The notes under the pieces: generated by a model
The model's input: the letters and a program-made list of their open reading frames with translations, nothing else
Databases searched by the model: none
Told to the model about the DNA's origin: nothing
Position numbers and translations under genes: made by a program
Part shown: piece after piece, positions 24,410 through 33,326 of the stretch
How positions within the stretch are numbered: position 1 is the stretch's first letter
How the letters are laid out: every line of letters begins with the position of its first letter
Assembly: GCF_027484545.1 (NCBI RefSeq)
Contig: NZ_JAIXST010000230.1
Location: forward strand, 1 to 35,501
Reading direction: 5' to 3'
DNA length: 35,501 nucleotides
Source of the DNA: Runella sp.
Lineage (GTDB): Bacteria; Bacteroidota; Bacteroidia; Cytophagales; Spirosomataceae

Positions 24410-25441
24410 TTAGGCAATCAAAGGTACATACGCCACAAACTTTCCATTGTGTTCGATGGCTTCAAAAGGACTGTCAGTGAGAAAACTATACAAATTTTTG
24501 AGATTTTGTAACCCTTGCCGGTTAGACGTTTCCACTTGTTTTTTGAGCTGAAGGTTATTCTCGACTTTCAAATAGTTTTCGTCCGAACAAATCCGAATCT
24601 TTAGAGGTCGGTCAGCGCTGACGATGTTGTGTTTAAGGGCATTTTCAATTAAAATTTGGAGAGTAACCGGCGTTATCTTTTTATCAAGACTTACTTCCGA
24701 AATCTGAAAATCGATTTCCAAGGTATTTTCAAACCTTGTTTTTAACAAAAAAACGTAATTTTTGATAAATTCCAATTCGGTATAAAGCGATACCAAACCT
24801 TTGTCTTTGTGTTGTAAAACATACCGAAATACCTTGGAAAGTTGCTGTAAAAACTGCTGTGCCAAATCGGGGTTATCCTGAATCAGGCTATCCAATGAAG
24901 TGAGGCTGTTGAACAGAAAATGCGGGTTCAACTGATTTTTTAAATTATCGAACTGAACTTGAGATTTCTCTTTTTCAAGGTTAGCGGCACGAGTCGCGTT
25001 TTCGTGCCATTTTTGAAACAGATATTCCGATAAATGAAGCACATTCAACAACACAACCACCAGGAACTGAGCCGTATAACCCGCAATGCGAGCCAAATCG
25101 GTGTATTGTTTCTGAATAATGGTTTCAATGGGAAATAACCCTACTACACAGGGAACAATCAACCAAGTCACGAACATTAAAAACCCGAATGTTAATAAAA
25201 CCAGAGGCACCATTCTTAGCATGATACCGCGTTCGTACGGAAAAACGCCATTGAGATAGGTGTGCAGTCTGCTGAAAAACAACCACGAAATAATCATAAC
25301 ACTCCCGGAAATAACCAGAAGAACAAGATTGACTTGCCATGTTATTCCAAAGACATACCACCTCATTACAAAAGATAACGCAAGTAAAAAAGCAATAACA
25401 CCCGCAACAATTCGGGTTTTGGGAGAAAAGCGTTCGAGCAT
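24410..25441 (-). CDS. LytS/YehU-type membrane histidine kinase
   Basis: From ATG 25441 the product has 343 residues; a longer version would have to start at TTG 25510. Four hydrophobic segments fill the first half (for example VAGVIAFLLALSFVM and LVLLVISGSVMIISWLFF). The His_kinase domain then has LKNQLNPHFLFNSLTSLDSL with the phospho-accepting histidine near residue 172, and a short ATPase domain with TLQILIENALKHNI. It probably signals to the LytTR regulator encoded downstream. Such pairs are common in Bacteroidota. It is divergent from the gene at 25646. Confidence 0.9.
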   Translation of the reverse strand: MLERFSPKTRIVAGVIAFLLALSFVMRWYVFGITWQVNLVLLVISGSVMIISWLFFSRLHTYLNGVFPYERGIMLRMVPLVLLTFGFLMFVTWLIVPCVVGLFPIETIIQKQYTDLARIAGYTAQFLVVVLLNVLHLSEYLFQKWHENATRAANLEKEKSQVQFDNLKNQLNPHFLFNSLTSLDSLIQDNPDLAQQFLQQLSKVFRYVLQHKDKGLVSLYTELEFIKNYVFLLKTRFENTLEIDFQISEVSLDKKITPVTLQILIENALKHNIVSADRPLKIRICSDENYLKVENNLQLKKQVETSNRQGLQNLKNLYSFLTDSPFEAIEHNGKFVAYVPLIA

Positions 25442-25547
25442 TCGTGTATTTTTTAGCAAAGAAAGAAAGGAAGGCCAGAACGACCAATTTTTAATCTCCG
25501 AAGTTGCCAAAAACGAACAGGAAACGGAAATAAAACCGATTGACTGC

Positions 25548-25555
25548 TATCTTTG
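25548..25555 (+). promoter_or_regulatory. Possible -7 promoter element for the gamma-CA-like gene
   Basis: TATCTTTG matches the Bacteroidota TAnnTTTG element in the divergent region between kinase and hexapeptide-repeat genes. No TTTG at the expected distance upstream was found. Transcription would begin near 25562. Confidence 0.4.
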
Positions 25556-25561
25556 CGTTTA

Positions 25562-25630
25562 ATGTCGGAGAAAGAAAAACGGAGAAAAAGGAACAAGAAG
25601 AAAAAGCAAATCGAAAATTGGCAATCATAA
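25562..25630 (+). CDS. Possible 22-residue basic leader peptide
   Basis: ATG at 25562 opens 22 codons ending at TAA 25628-25630, 15 bases before the next gene. The product would start MSEKEKRRKRNKKKK and be mostly lysine, arginine and glutamate. It may be no more than a purine-rich untranslated leader. The ATG lies almost at the predicted transcript start, which lowers the chance of translation. Confidence 0.2.
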   Translation: MSEKEKRRKRNKKKKQIENWQS

Positions 25631-25645
25631 ATCGACACTGAAAAA

Positions 25646-26170
25646 ATGGCTTTAATAAAATCAGTTCGGGGCAAGTCTCCACAATATGGCCCCAATTGTT
25701 GGTTTGCCGACAATGCCACCGTCGTTGGTGAAGTCATCATGGGCGATCATTGTACGGTTTGGTTCAATGCCGTGGTACGAGGCGATGTCAACTCCATTCA
25801 AATGGGCGATTATGTCAACATACAGGATGGGGCCATCATTCATTGTACGTATCAAAAGTCCAAAACAATCATCGGAAATCATGTTTCGATAGCGCACAAC
25901 GCCATTGTCCACGGCTGTACCATTGAAGATAAAGTGTTGATAGGAATGGGGGCGATCGTGATGGACGGAGTTCACATTGGTACGGGTTCCATCATTGCCG
26001 CCGGGGCCGTTATTACTCAGGGTAAGGTAATTGCACCGGGTACGATTTGGGCCGGCAACCCCGCCAAATACCTCAAAGACGTCACGCCCGAGTTAGGGGA
26101 AGTTTTTATGAGAACCGCTACTAATTATGTGATGTACGCAGAGTGGTTTAAAGAGGAAGATAGTATCTGA
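25646..26170 (+). CDS. Gamma-carbonic-anhydrase-like hexapeptide-repeat protein (YrdA/PaaY family)
   Basis: This 174-residue protein is a left-handed beta-helix built of hexapeptide repeats (for example VVGEVIMGDHCTVW, VLIGMGAIVMDGVHIGTG). It keeps the three metal-site histidines of the gamma carbonic anhydrase family in AIIHCT and SIAHNAIVHGC, so a trimeric metal-binding protein is expected. Family members include carbonic anhydrases and thioesterase-like enzymes, and activity cannot be fixed from sequence. It is a single-gene unit divergent from the kinase. Confidence 0.9.
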   Translation: MALIKSVRGKSPQYGPNCWFADNATVVGEVIMGDHCTVWFNAVVRGDVNSIQMGDYVNIQDGAIIHCTYQKSKTIIGNHVSIAHNAIVHGCTIEDKVLIGMGAIVMDGVHIGTGSIIAAGAVITQGKVIAPGTIWAGNPAKYLKDVTPELGEVFMRTATNYVMYAEWFKEEDSI

Positions 26171-26194
26171 TTCATCAATCAGGCGGTAGCATTA

Positions 26195-26572
26195 TTACAA
26201 ATCACCACTTACTTTGAGGGTGGGAATAAACCGAAAGTCTTTCAAATTATAGGTTTTCAGTTCAAGGTCATACACAAGGGCTGTTGCAGCTATCAATGTA
26301 TCTGCAACACTCATGTGATGGGATAAAGCATATTTTTTACTTAGAAATAAGGCTGTTTGCCCAATACTTTCGTTTAGTTCGAGCCTTACAAAATCATTCA
26401 ATTCCTTCTTAATCTTCAGGTATTCAACTCTATTAAGTACCCCATTGTACAGTTCCATTTCTACAATACTTGAAAGGGCAAGATTCTCTTTGCCAAAGGC
26501 TTCAATAAAATCAGTTGCTTTAGAATCCCCTCGTAAATAATTGATGATAATATTGGTATCAATAAGAAGCAT
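26195..26572 (-). CDS. vapC: PIN-domain toxin (VapC-type)
   Basis: From ATG 26572 the product has 125 residues: MLLIDTNIIINYLRG with D5, SSIVEMELYNG with the conserved glutamate, and SVADTLIAATAL with the third acidic residue. This is the PIN ribonuclease fold of VapC toxins, which cut RNA (often initiator tRNA or rRNA) when freed from antitoxin. The ATG lies two bases after the antitoxin stop; a TTG two codons earlier would overlap it but is less likely. The pair is a type II toxin-antitoxin operon. Confidence 0.88.
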   Translation of the reverse strand: MLLIDTNIIINYLRGDSKATDFIEAFGKENLALSSIVEMELYNGVLNRVEYLKIKKELNDFVRLELNESIGQTALFLSKKYALSHHMSVADTLIAATALVYDLELKTYNLKDFRFIPTLKVSGDL

Positions 26573-26574
26573 AC

Positions 26575-26877
26575 TCAATGACGGGGTTTACGGCGCATAT
26601 TATGCACATACTTAGCCGCATCGGTGATATGTGCAAAGGGTTTTATATCGGGATTTTGGACCAATTCTTTCTCTTCTTCTTCGGTTAGTTCATGGTGAAT
26701 AATTTTGGCGTGTTGTCGAACATCCAAGCGGGGAATCTCGAAACCAAGTTCATCGGCTTCGGCCACATTTTCGGCTACTAACTCTTTTATAAATTCTTGC
26801 ACCGATTTGCCGATAGCCTTGGCTTTTTTTGCAACGCGCTGCTCCAATTGGGTATCTTCAATCTGTATCGTAAGCAT
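26575..26877 (-). CDS. vapB: VapB-like antitoxin
   Basis: The 100-residue product begins MLTIQIEDTQLEQRVAKKAK, followed by GKSVQEFIKELV, which fits a ribbon-helix-helix DNA-binding domain. The rest (LTEEEEKELVQNPDIKPF and on) is acidic and would wrap the toxin. It precedes and almost touches vapC, the usual antitoxin-first order. A well-formed promoter with a palindrome over its -7 element lies 23 bases upstream, as expected for autoregulation. Confidence 0.82.
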   Translation of the reverse strand: MLTIQIEDTQLEQRVAKKAKAIGKSVQEFIKELVAENVAEADELGFEIPRLDVRQHAKIIHHELTEEEEKELVQNPDIKPFAHITDAAKYVHNMRRKPRH

Positions 26878-26899
26878 CGTTTTATGGTTACTTTTCTTA

Positions 26900-26929
26900 C
26901 AAAATTACGTAAAAACAGGTCACATCCAA
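26900..26929 (-). promoter_or_regulatory. Bacteroidota-type promoter of the vapBC operon with overlapping palindrome
   Basis: On the minus strand TTG (26927-26929), a 19-base spacer and TAATTTTG (26900-26907) match the consensus spacing. The 8-base palindrome TTACGTAA (26905-26912) overlaps the -7 box and could be the antitoxin operator. Confidence 0.6.
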
Positions 26930-27153
26930 GCTACAACCGGCTTTATGTTCCTACCTAAATATATTTTCCAACCCCGCCTAACTCCCTCAAAATTGACCGA
27001 TTGGACTATAGATTTGTACTAATTTCCGCTTAATTGACATTGGTGGTTTTAAAGGTAACGTTCAGTTATCCTTCCCCTTGTTTTTACCAAAAATACAGTA
27101 TTTCTCAAAAGTTATTGTACTTTCCCCTTTTGAAAACACTATTGTGAATTGCT

Positions 27154-29229
27154 ATGAATGAATCTCAACTAACACTGCAGCCACCGAAAGCAACTAAAAA
27201 ACCGCACCGGCTTGAATTACACGACGACCTCCGCATCGACGATTATTATTGGTTGCGCGACCGCGAAAATCAAGAAGTGATTGATTATTTGAATGCCGAA
27301 AACGCCTATACCGAAGCCCTTTTAGCGCCCGTCAAAGAACTTCGCGAAAAGTTGTTTGACGAAATGAAAGCCCGCATTAAAGAAACGGATGAGTCGGTGC
27401 CTTACAAAGACGGAAACTATTGGTATTACTATCGCTACGAACAAGGCGGCGAATACCCGATTTACTGTCGGAAACACGGGTCGCTTGAGGCCGAAGAAGA
27501 AGTAATGTTGAACCTAAACCTTCTGGGTGAAGGCCATACTTACTACAACGCTACGTTCCCGGACATTTCGGACAACGAAAAAATTGCGGCTTTCGGCGAA
27601 GACACCGTGAGTCGGCGGCTGTACACCTTGCGATTCAAAAACCTGAAAACGGGCGAGTTTTATCCCGACGCCATTCCGGATACTGAAGGAGGAAATTACG
27701 CTTGGTCGACTGATAATCAAACGATTTTTTACATTCGCAAACATACGGAGACCCTGCTTGGTTATCAAGTTTGGCGGCATCGGCTTGGTACCGAAACCAC
27801 GGAAGATGCATTGGTGTACGAAGAAGCCGACGACCAATTTTATCTGGGATTGGAGCGAATGAAATCCAAGAAATACATCGCGATTCTTTCTGACCAAAAC
27901 GGCCTGTCGACTGAATACCGATTGTTGGAAGCCAATCAGCCAACGGGCGCGTTTGTGTCATTTTTGCCGCGCCAACGAGGACACGAGTATTATGTGGAAC
28001 ATTTTGAAGACCGATTCTACGTCCGCACCAATCGCGACGATGCAACCAACTTCAAATTGATGCAGGTATCTGAATTTCAACATGCCGATACGAGTCAATG
28101 GCAGGACGTAATCGGTCATCGGCCTTTTGTGTATTTGGAAGGATTGGAAGTTTTCAGGCGCTACTTAGTTTTACAGGAACGCACCGAAGGATTGCTGCAA
28201 ATTCGCATTATTGAACAGGCTACTCAACACGAGCATTACCTAAACTTTGGAGAACCTGCCTACACGGCTTACGTAGGTACCAATCCTGATTTTGATACCA
28301 ACACACTACGCTACGGCTACACTTCGCTTACTACGCCGAGCAGTACATTTGATTATCAAATGGATTCGCGCGAGCGTATTTTGCTCAAACAACAGGAAGT
28401 TTTGGGCGATTTTAACAAAGACGATTACCAAACCGAACGGCTTTTTGCCACGGCGAGAGACGGAGTCCGCATTCCCATTTCAATCGTCTATAAAAAAGAC
28501 TTCCAAAAAGATGGAAAAGGACCTTTGTTGCAGTATTCGTACGGTTCCTACGGCTATTCGATGGACCCAAGTTTCAGTTCGGGACGTTTGAGTTTGTTGA
28601 ATCGCGGATTTGCGTTTGCCATTTGTCACATTCGCGGTGGCCATGAAATGGGACGGCAGTGGTACGAAAACGGCAAAATGCTGAAAAAGAAAAATACGTT
28701 TACCGATTTCGTAGATTGTTCGCAGTATTTGATTCAGCAAAAATGGACTTCGGCCAACGGGCTTTTTGCCATGGGAGGAAGCGCGGGGGGATTGTTGATG
28801 GGCGCGGTGGCGAACATGGCTCCGCAGTTGTACAAAGGTATTGTAGCGCAGGTACCGTTTGTGGATGTAGTAACGACGATGTTGGACGAATCCATTCCCC
28901 TTACGACGGGGGAATACGAAGAATGGGGAAATCCCAACGAGAAAATGTATTACACCTACATGAAATCTTACAGCCCGTATGACAATATCGTAGCGCAGGA
29001 ATATCCTAACATGCTTATTACAACGGGATTACACGACTCTCAGGTGCAGTATTGGGAACCGACCAAATGGATTGCCAAACTCCGCGAACTCAAAACGGAT
29101 GACAATCAACTCCTGCTTCATTGTGATATGGAAGCAGGTCACGGTGGTGCATCCGGTCGTTTCAAACGCCTGAAAGATGTGGCGTTGCAATATGCGTTTA
29201 TGCTGAATTTGTTGGGGATACGGGAGTAA
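27154..29229 (+). CDS. ptrB: Oligopeptidase B (prolyl oligopeptidase family)
   Basis: This 691-residue serine peptidase has the N-terminal seven-bladed propeller (about 70-410), which limits access to short peptides, and a C-terminal alpha/beta hydrolase domain. The catalytic triad is S543 (GGSAGG), D628 (LHDSQVQYWEP) and H663 (EAGHGG). Conserved blocks DDYYWLRDRENQEVIDYL and CHIRGGHEMGRQWYENGK are typical of oligopeptidase B, which cleaves after basic residues. No signal peptide is visible, so it is cytoplasmic. It converges on recQ across a strong hairpin. Its coding sequence is more G/C-rich than the defence region. Confidence 0.93.
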   Translation: MNESQLTLQPPKATKKPHRLELHDDLRIDDYYWLRDRENQEVIDYLNAENAYTEALLAPVKELREKLFDEMKARIKETDESVPYKDGNYWYYYRYEQGGEYPIYCRKHGSLEAEEEVMLNLNLLGEGHTYYNATFPDISDNEKIAAFGEDTVSRRLYTLRFKNLKTGEFYPDAIPDTEGGNYAWSTDNQTIFYIRKHTETLLGYQVWRHRLGTETTEDALVYEEADDQFYLGLERMKSKKYIAILSDQNGLSTEYRLLEANQPTGAFVSFLPRQRGHEYYVEHFEDRFYVRTNRDDATNFKLMQVSEFQHADTSQWQDVIGHRPFVYLEGLEVFRRYLVLQERTEGLLQIRIIEQATQHEHYLNFGEPAYTAYVGTNPDFDTNTLRYGYTSLTTPSSTFDYQMDSRERILLKQQEVLGDFNKDDYQTERLFATARDGVRIPISIVYKKDFQKDGKGPLLQYSYGSYGYSMDPSFSSGRLSLLNRGFAFAICHIRGGHEMGRQWYENGKMLKKKNTFTDFVDCSQYLIQQKWTSANGLFAMGGSAGGLLMGAVANMAPQLYKGIVAQVPFVDVVTTMLDESIPLTTGEYEEWGNPNEKMYYTYMKSYSPYDNIVAQEYPNMLITTGLHDSQVQYWEPTKWIAKLRELKTDDNQLLLHCDMEAGHGGASGRFKRLKDVALQYAFMLNLLGIRE

Positions 29230-29245
29230 AATCCCCTACAAATCC

Positions 29246-29305
29246 CTACAAATGTTAGGCTTCTCTGAAGCATTTATCAGCTTCGGAGAAGCCTAACATT
29301 TGTAG
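29246..29305. terminator. Long bidirectional terminator between ptrB and recQ
   Basis: Arms of 26 bases (29246-29271 and 29280-29305) pair with one mismatch around the loop ATTTATCA. It sits between two convergent genes (stops at 29229 and 29319), as expected of a shared terminator. Confidence 0.8.
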
Positions 29306-29318
29306 AAAATTCTATGAG

Positions 29319-31466
29319 TTATTTCCCCTTCCCCCAAATCGACAACGCTACCCTCAACTTATAATACTCATAGTTTCCTTCCAGATGCTCAAAAAGAGGT
29401 TTTAAGGCCCCACCCGGTGTTATCTGAAGTTGTTCAGCCGCTTCGGTGATGGTTCGGTATTCACTTTTGGTGAGGTATTGCCACACATCTATGTCATTAC
29501 CATCTTCGTACAGTTTTGCCAAATGCGAATAAATCGTCAGTTCGTTGAGGTTGCGACGCTGCGCGATTTGGCTTGGCGAAAGCCCCTGTTTGTATAAATC
29601 AAGGGTTTCGATATAAGTCATCCCGTTGACGACGCGCGTACCGGGTTGCGTTTTGGAACGGGCGTATTCCAGAATTTCGTTGATGAACGCCTCGCCATAA
29701 TGCGAAAACTTCGTCTCTCCTACCCCCGACACCTGCAACATTTGAAAGCGGTTGATGGGTCGTTTTTCGGCCATGTCCGACAAGGTAGCATCCGAAAACA
29801 CGACAAAAGGCGGCACATTCAGCTCATCGGCAAACCGCTTGCGAAGTTGGCGCAGACGTTCAAACAATTCATCCCGAATAACTTCTTTCTTTGTTTTCAC
29901 CGGTTCGGCCTGCTCTTCCTGACGCTGACGTTTTTGTTCGTACGACTCAAAACGCACCAATTCTACCTTACGCTCTCCGCGCAGTACCCGCCACGAAATT
30001 TCATTGAGCTTGAGAGAATGTGCTTCGTCGTAAGCAATATCAATAACGCCTGAATTAAGCATTTGTGTCAGGTATTCGGCCCATTCTTCCGCACGCAGGT
30101 CACGGCCTGCCCCAAAGGTCTTGATACGCTCGTAACCCCGCTCGGTCACGTTGCGGTTGTGCGAGCCGCGCAGTACGTCAATCAACAAACCCATCGCAAT
30201 TTTTTCGTCCGTCCGGGCAATGGCCGAAAGGGCTTTTTGAGCCGGAACGGTGGCGTCAAATTTAGAACGCGGATTGCGACACACGTCACAGTTTCCGCAG
30301 TCGCGCTCGACGGTTTCGTTGAAATAACTCAACAAAATACGTCGGCGACAGTGGTCCGCCTCAGCATATTGTTTCATGCGGTCGAGTTTGGCAAACTGTA
30401 TCTCTTTCAGGTGTTGCGGCAGTTCTGAGTTTTCAATCATGTCGCGCCGCATAATCCAATCAGCAAAACTGTAAAACAGCAACGTATCCGCTTTCAATCC
30501 ATCACGGCCCGAACGGCCTATTTCCTGATAAAAACTCTCCACGTTGCCTGGCATATTATAATGCATTACCCATCGCACGTTGGATTTATCAATTCCCATT
30601 CCAAACGCAATCGTCGCTACCATCACCTGCACGTCATCACGAATAAAGGCATCCTGTACGTGAGAGCGCTCTTCGGGGGGCATTTTGGCGTGATAATGCC
30701 GCGCATTGATGCCCTTGGCTTGTAGCTTTAAGGCAATGTCTTCGGTCGTTTTTCGGGCCAAACAATAGATAATTCCCGACTGATTGGGGTGGTCGTTGAT
30801 AAACTGTTCAATGACCTTGATCCGATTTCTGCCCGGCAATACATTGAGCGAAAGATTGGGACGGTCAAACGACGCCTCAAACACCCTCGCCTCTGGAACG
30901 CCCAATTGCTTCAACACATCGCGCCGCGTGACGCGGTCGGCAGTAGCGGTGAGTGCAATCACGGGCACGTCGGGGAAAGCTGTTTTCAACACGTGCAATT
31001 GTGTATATTCAGGTCGAAAATCGTGCCCCCACACCGAAACGCAGTGAGATTCATCGACGGCAAACAGGTTGATTTTGAGCGACCTGACAAAATCCAAAGA
31101 GCCCGAAGCAAAGAGTTTTTCGGGAGCAATGTACAGCAGTTTCAATTCACCCGCGTGGCATTGCTTTTCGATGGCGTATTGCTCCGAAGAACTAAGCGTA
31201 CTGTTGAGATACGCCGCTTCAATGCCGTTGGCCCGAAGCGCCTGCACTTGGTCTTTCATCAGGGCAATGAGTGGCGAAACGACGAGTGTAATTCCTTCTT
31301 TCATCAAAGCGGGAATTTGAAAACACACCGACTTTCCACCGCCCGTAGGCATCAGCACCATGCAGTCATTGCCTGCCGAAACCCAATCAATGACCTCTGC
31401 CTGCAAAGGCCGAAAGGTATCGTAACCGAAATAGTGTTTTAGAATTTGTTCTTTACTCAGGGACAT
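29319..31466 (-). CDS. recQ: ATP-dependent DNA helicase RecQ
   Basis: This 715-residue 3'-5' DNA helicase of recombination and repair has motif 0 FRPLQ (18-22), Walker A MPTGGGKS (39-46, K45), DESH (138-141), the aromatic-rich loop VSVWGHDFRPEY, and the second lobe ending SFYQEIGRSGRDG. The RQC zinc-binding cysteines lie in HCRRRILLSYFNE and DCGNCDVC (about 372-395). An HRDC domain (about 520-600) and a further helix-turn-helix region (GLSPSQIAQRRNLNELTIYSH) complete it. The extra C-terminal part is common in Bacteroidota RecQ. It is divergent from the gene at 31653. Confidence 0.95.
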   Translation of the reverse strand: MSLSKEQILKHYFGYDTFRPLQAEVIDWVSAGNDCMVLMPTGGGKSVCFQIPALMKEGITLVVSPLIALMKDQVQALRANGIEAAYLNSTLSSSEQYAIEKQCHAGELKLLYIAPEKLFASGSLDFVRSLKINLFAVDESHCVSVWGHDFRPEYTQLHVLKTAFPDVPVIALTATADRVTRRDVLKQLGVPEARVFEASFDRPNLSLNVLPGRNRIKVIEQFINDHPNQSGIIYCLARKTTEDIALKLQAKGINARHYHAKMPPEERSHVQDAFIRDDVQVMVATIAFGMGIDKSNVRWVMHYNMPGNVESFYQEIGRSGRDGLKADTLLFYSFADWIMRRDMIENSELPQHLKEIQFAKLDRMKQYAEADHCRRRILLSYFNETVERDCGNCDVCRNPRSKFDATVPAQKALSAIARTDEKIAMGLLIDVLRGSHNRNVTERGYERIKTFGAGRDLRAEEWAEYLTQMLNSGVIDIAYDEAHSLKLNEISWRVLRGERKVELVRFESYEQKRQRQEEQAEPVKTKKEVIRDELFERLRQLRKRFADELNVPPFVVFSDATLSDMAEKRPINRFQMLQVSGVGETKFSHYGEAFINEILEYARSKTQPGTRVVNGMTYIETLDLYKQGLSPSQIAQRRNLNELTIYSHLAKLYEDGNDIDVWQYLTKSEYRTITEAAEQLQITPGGALKPLFEHLEGNYEYYKLRVALSIWGKGK

Positions 31467-31652
31467 TTTTCTTCGTTTTTACAGTGGAAGAACCATTTTT
31501 TCGGAATTATTTGCCGCATTAACGATTCTCTCTTCCTAATTATGACTCCTTTGGTCGGTTAGAAGTAACTACTTATTTTAAGGTTCGGCAAGTAAGGAAA
31601 AACTTATCTAAACTTGTGCAACAATTCCAAAAACCTTCCTTCATTTACCTCT

Positions 31653-32486
31653 ATGAAAACGTACTTCCATTTTTTTATTGCCTTGTTGTGGGCCTCCGCC
31701 GTCGTGGGCCAAAAAGTAACTTTGGTGAGTCTCGAAGACCGCCGTTCCATCGGAAACTCTTATTTCGGAAACCGGTGTGAACTCGAAATCAAAACCACGG
31801 GCGACGAAGTTAAAAAATACAAATACGTCAAAATCAAAGGCATTATCCGCGCTGTTGACAGCGAAGGAACCGACTTGCTCAATGATAAAATGGACAAGGC
31901 CGATTATGTCGAAATCGGTGACGAAAAGCTCAAAATTGAGCTAAAAAATCCGATGCGCAAAGCCACTTCCATCAAAGAAATTTCGGGTACGCTTGACTTA
32001 TACAACCCTACCGAAGCCAACGGTGCTATCGTAAAAATAGCTAATTTTCAGGCAAAACCCAACGTGAATATGCTGCCCAAAAAAGCACCGCTTTCCGTTG
32101 TTTTTTTCACAAAAGAGTCGGTTGAAAAAATGGCCAAACAGGAAAAAGCCGAGCGCGAAGCCAAGATGAAACAACTCGACCCCGCCACGCGCGAAATCGC
32201 CACCGGACTCATGGCATTGGTGGATGGTTTTGGAGCGGGCATGGCGGGAGAAAATGAACTTTCGTTTTACGTAAACGGCGATATCAGCAAATTGGTTGAT
32301 ATGAAAGTGGAAGATGAAACGGGGAAAGAAGTACGGCGAAGCGGGCGCTTCATCTCAGGCGACCACCTGCATACCTACAGCTACGACGAAAAGCCAAATC
32401 CCAAATGGAAAATCAAAATCCTCATCGAAACCCCCGCCTCCGTCAAATCCGTGCCGTTTAGCTTGAAAGATGTGGAGTTGCCGTAA
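31653..32486 (+). CDS. Secreted protein of unknown function
   Basis: From ATG 31653 the product has 277 residues; an earlier TTG-started frame would bury the signal peptide. MKTYFHFFIALLWASAVVGQ is a signal peptide cut near residue 20. The mature part is beta-rich and lysine/glutamate-rich, with a helical charged stretch (MAKQEKAEREAKMKQ, about 160-175) and a small glycine-rich hydrophobic patch (LMALVDGFGAGMAG). No T9SS sorting domain or lipobox is visible, so it is probably periplasmic. I do not recognise the family. It stands alone between recQ and a toxin-antitoxin pair. Confidence 0.8.
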   Translation: MKTYFHFFIALLWASAVVGQKVTLVSLEDRRSIGNSYFGNRCELEIKTTGDEVKKYKYVKIKGIIRAVDSEGTDLLNDKMDKADYVEIGDEKLKIELKNPMRKATSIKEISGTLDLYNPTEANGAIVKIANFQAKPNVNMLPKKAPLSVVFFTKESVEKMAKQEKAEREAKMKQLDPATREIATGLMALVDGFGAGMAGENELSFYVNGDISKLVDMKVEDETGKEVRRSGRFISGDHLHTYSYDEKPNPKWKIKILIETPASVKSVPFSLKDVELP

Positions 32487-32504
32487 GACGCAAACTGGGC
32501 ACGA

Positions 32505-32552
32505 TTTGTTTGAGGAAAACGTTCTATGAGTTATATTTGAGTTGTACTCATA
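32505..32552 (+). promoter_or_regulatory. Promoter and candidate operator of the second toxin-antitoxin operon
   Basis: TTTG (32509-32512), exactly 19 bases, and TATATTTG (32532-32539) match the Bacteroidota promoter consensus in full. TATGAGT (32525-32531) and ACTCATA (32546-32552) form a perfect inverted repeat spanning the -7 box and start region, with an inner dyad TGAGT-TGT-ACTCA. This fits an autoregulatory operator. Confidence 0.7.
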
Positions 32553-32564
32553 AAGTATATCGCT

Positions 32565-32792
32565 ATGCAGCTTACCATTGAAATACCGGACAATAAAGTT
32601 CCTTTTGTCATGGAACTGTTAAAGAACCTGAGATTCTTAAAAATAAAGTCTGAACCAACAGCGGATTTTAGAACAAAGTGGGCTGAACTCTCCGCGGCAT
32701 TGCCTCAAACCGAGCCTGATATTACAGAAGAGGAAATCATGGATGAGATCAAAGCTGTGCGTCGAAATCGTAACTCAGTGGCAACTCAATGA
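32565..32792 (+). CDS. Antitoxin of a PIN-domain toxin-antitoxin pair
   Basis: This 75-residue protein begins MQLTIEIPDNKVPFVMELL and has an acidic middle (TEPDITEEEIMDEIKAV) and a basic end. Small proteins of this kind precede PIN-domain toxins throughout Bacteroidota. Its stop overlaps the toxin start in ATGA, so the two are translationally coupled. A strong promoter with a dyad lies 26 bases upstream, in keeping with autorepression. The fold of its DNA-binding part cannot be told by eye. Confidence 0.8.
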   Translation: MQLTIEIPDNKVPFVMELLKNLRFLKIKSEPTADFRTKWAELSAALPQTEPDITEEEIMDEIKAVRRNRNSVATQ

Positions 32793-33211
32793 GAGTAGTG
32801 ATTGATATCAACGATTATATCAGCGCCCTTATTGGCAAGAAACATCGTCTGAAGTTAGAGAAAGTACTTCTGGATAAAAATATTGAAATATTATCCGATG
32901 TTGTTCTTTTAGAGGAAATCAAAGAAGTTGCCCATCGCAACAAGTTCAGAAAGTATGTAAGTCTTGAAGAAGTTGATAGATTTGTTGAACTCCTTAAATA
33001 TCGTTTAAAACCGACAATTGTAACGACTCAGGTAAACGCAAGTCCCGATCCTGATGACAACTTTTTGTTGGCATTAGCACAAGACGGTAAGGCTGATTAC
33101 CTTGTTACAGGTGACAAATCTGATTTACTTTCATTGCAGACATTCAACGGCATTCCTATTATTCGTTTGGATACATTATTGGAAATTATTGATAACCAAT
33201 CAAATATTTAA
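32789..33211 (+). CDS. PIN-domain toxin (PIN_3/COG1569 type)
   Basis: This 140-residue protein has MRVVIDINDYISALIGKK with D5, SDVVLLEEIKEVAHR with a conserved glutamate, and SPDPDDNFLLALAQDGKADYLVTGDKSDLL, the D-x-D-N and T-G-D-x-D-L blocks of the PIN_3 group of putative toxin ribonucleases. The first motif reads D-I-N-D instead of the usual D-T-N-V; the acidic residue is kept. It overlaps its antitoxin by four bases. The stop codon lies inside the left arm of the following hairpin. Confidence 0.88.
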   Translation: MRVVIDINDYISALIGKKHRLKLEKVLLDKNIEILSDVVLLEEIKEVAHRNKFRKYVSLEEVDRFVELLKYRLKPTIVTTQVNASPDPDDNFLLALAQDGKADYLVTGDKSDLLSLQTFNGIPIIRLDTLLEIIDNQSNI

Positions 33212-33240
33212 TTGTGCAAGTCGAACTTGCACAATTAAAT
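33206..33240. terminator. Perfect hairpin at the end of the PIN toxin gene
   Basis: Arms 33206-33221 (ATTTAATTGTGCAAGT) and 33225-33240 are perfectly complementary around the loop CGA. The toxin stop codon is within the left arm. A/T-rich arm ends make it a plausible terminator in both directions, also for the gene ending at 33327. Confidence 0.75.
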
Positions 33241-33326
33241 CAATCTATTTTTTGAATTAGTTGCATGGAAAAAGAGCGACGGTTAATCTTTTAATAAAAT
33301 AAGACCAACCCCTCATCCGTACATTT

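Noticed and set aside
26996-27016. Promoter for ptrB at TAGATTTG (27009-27016)
   Set aside because: The -7 match is good but the nearest TTG boxes are 13 bases or less away, too close for the Bacteroidota spacing.
31614-31652. Upstream TTG start for the secreted protein at 31653
   Set aside because: It would place 13 polar residues before a clean signal peptide that begins with its own ATG.
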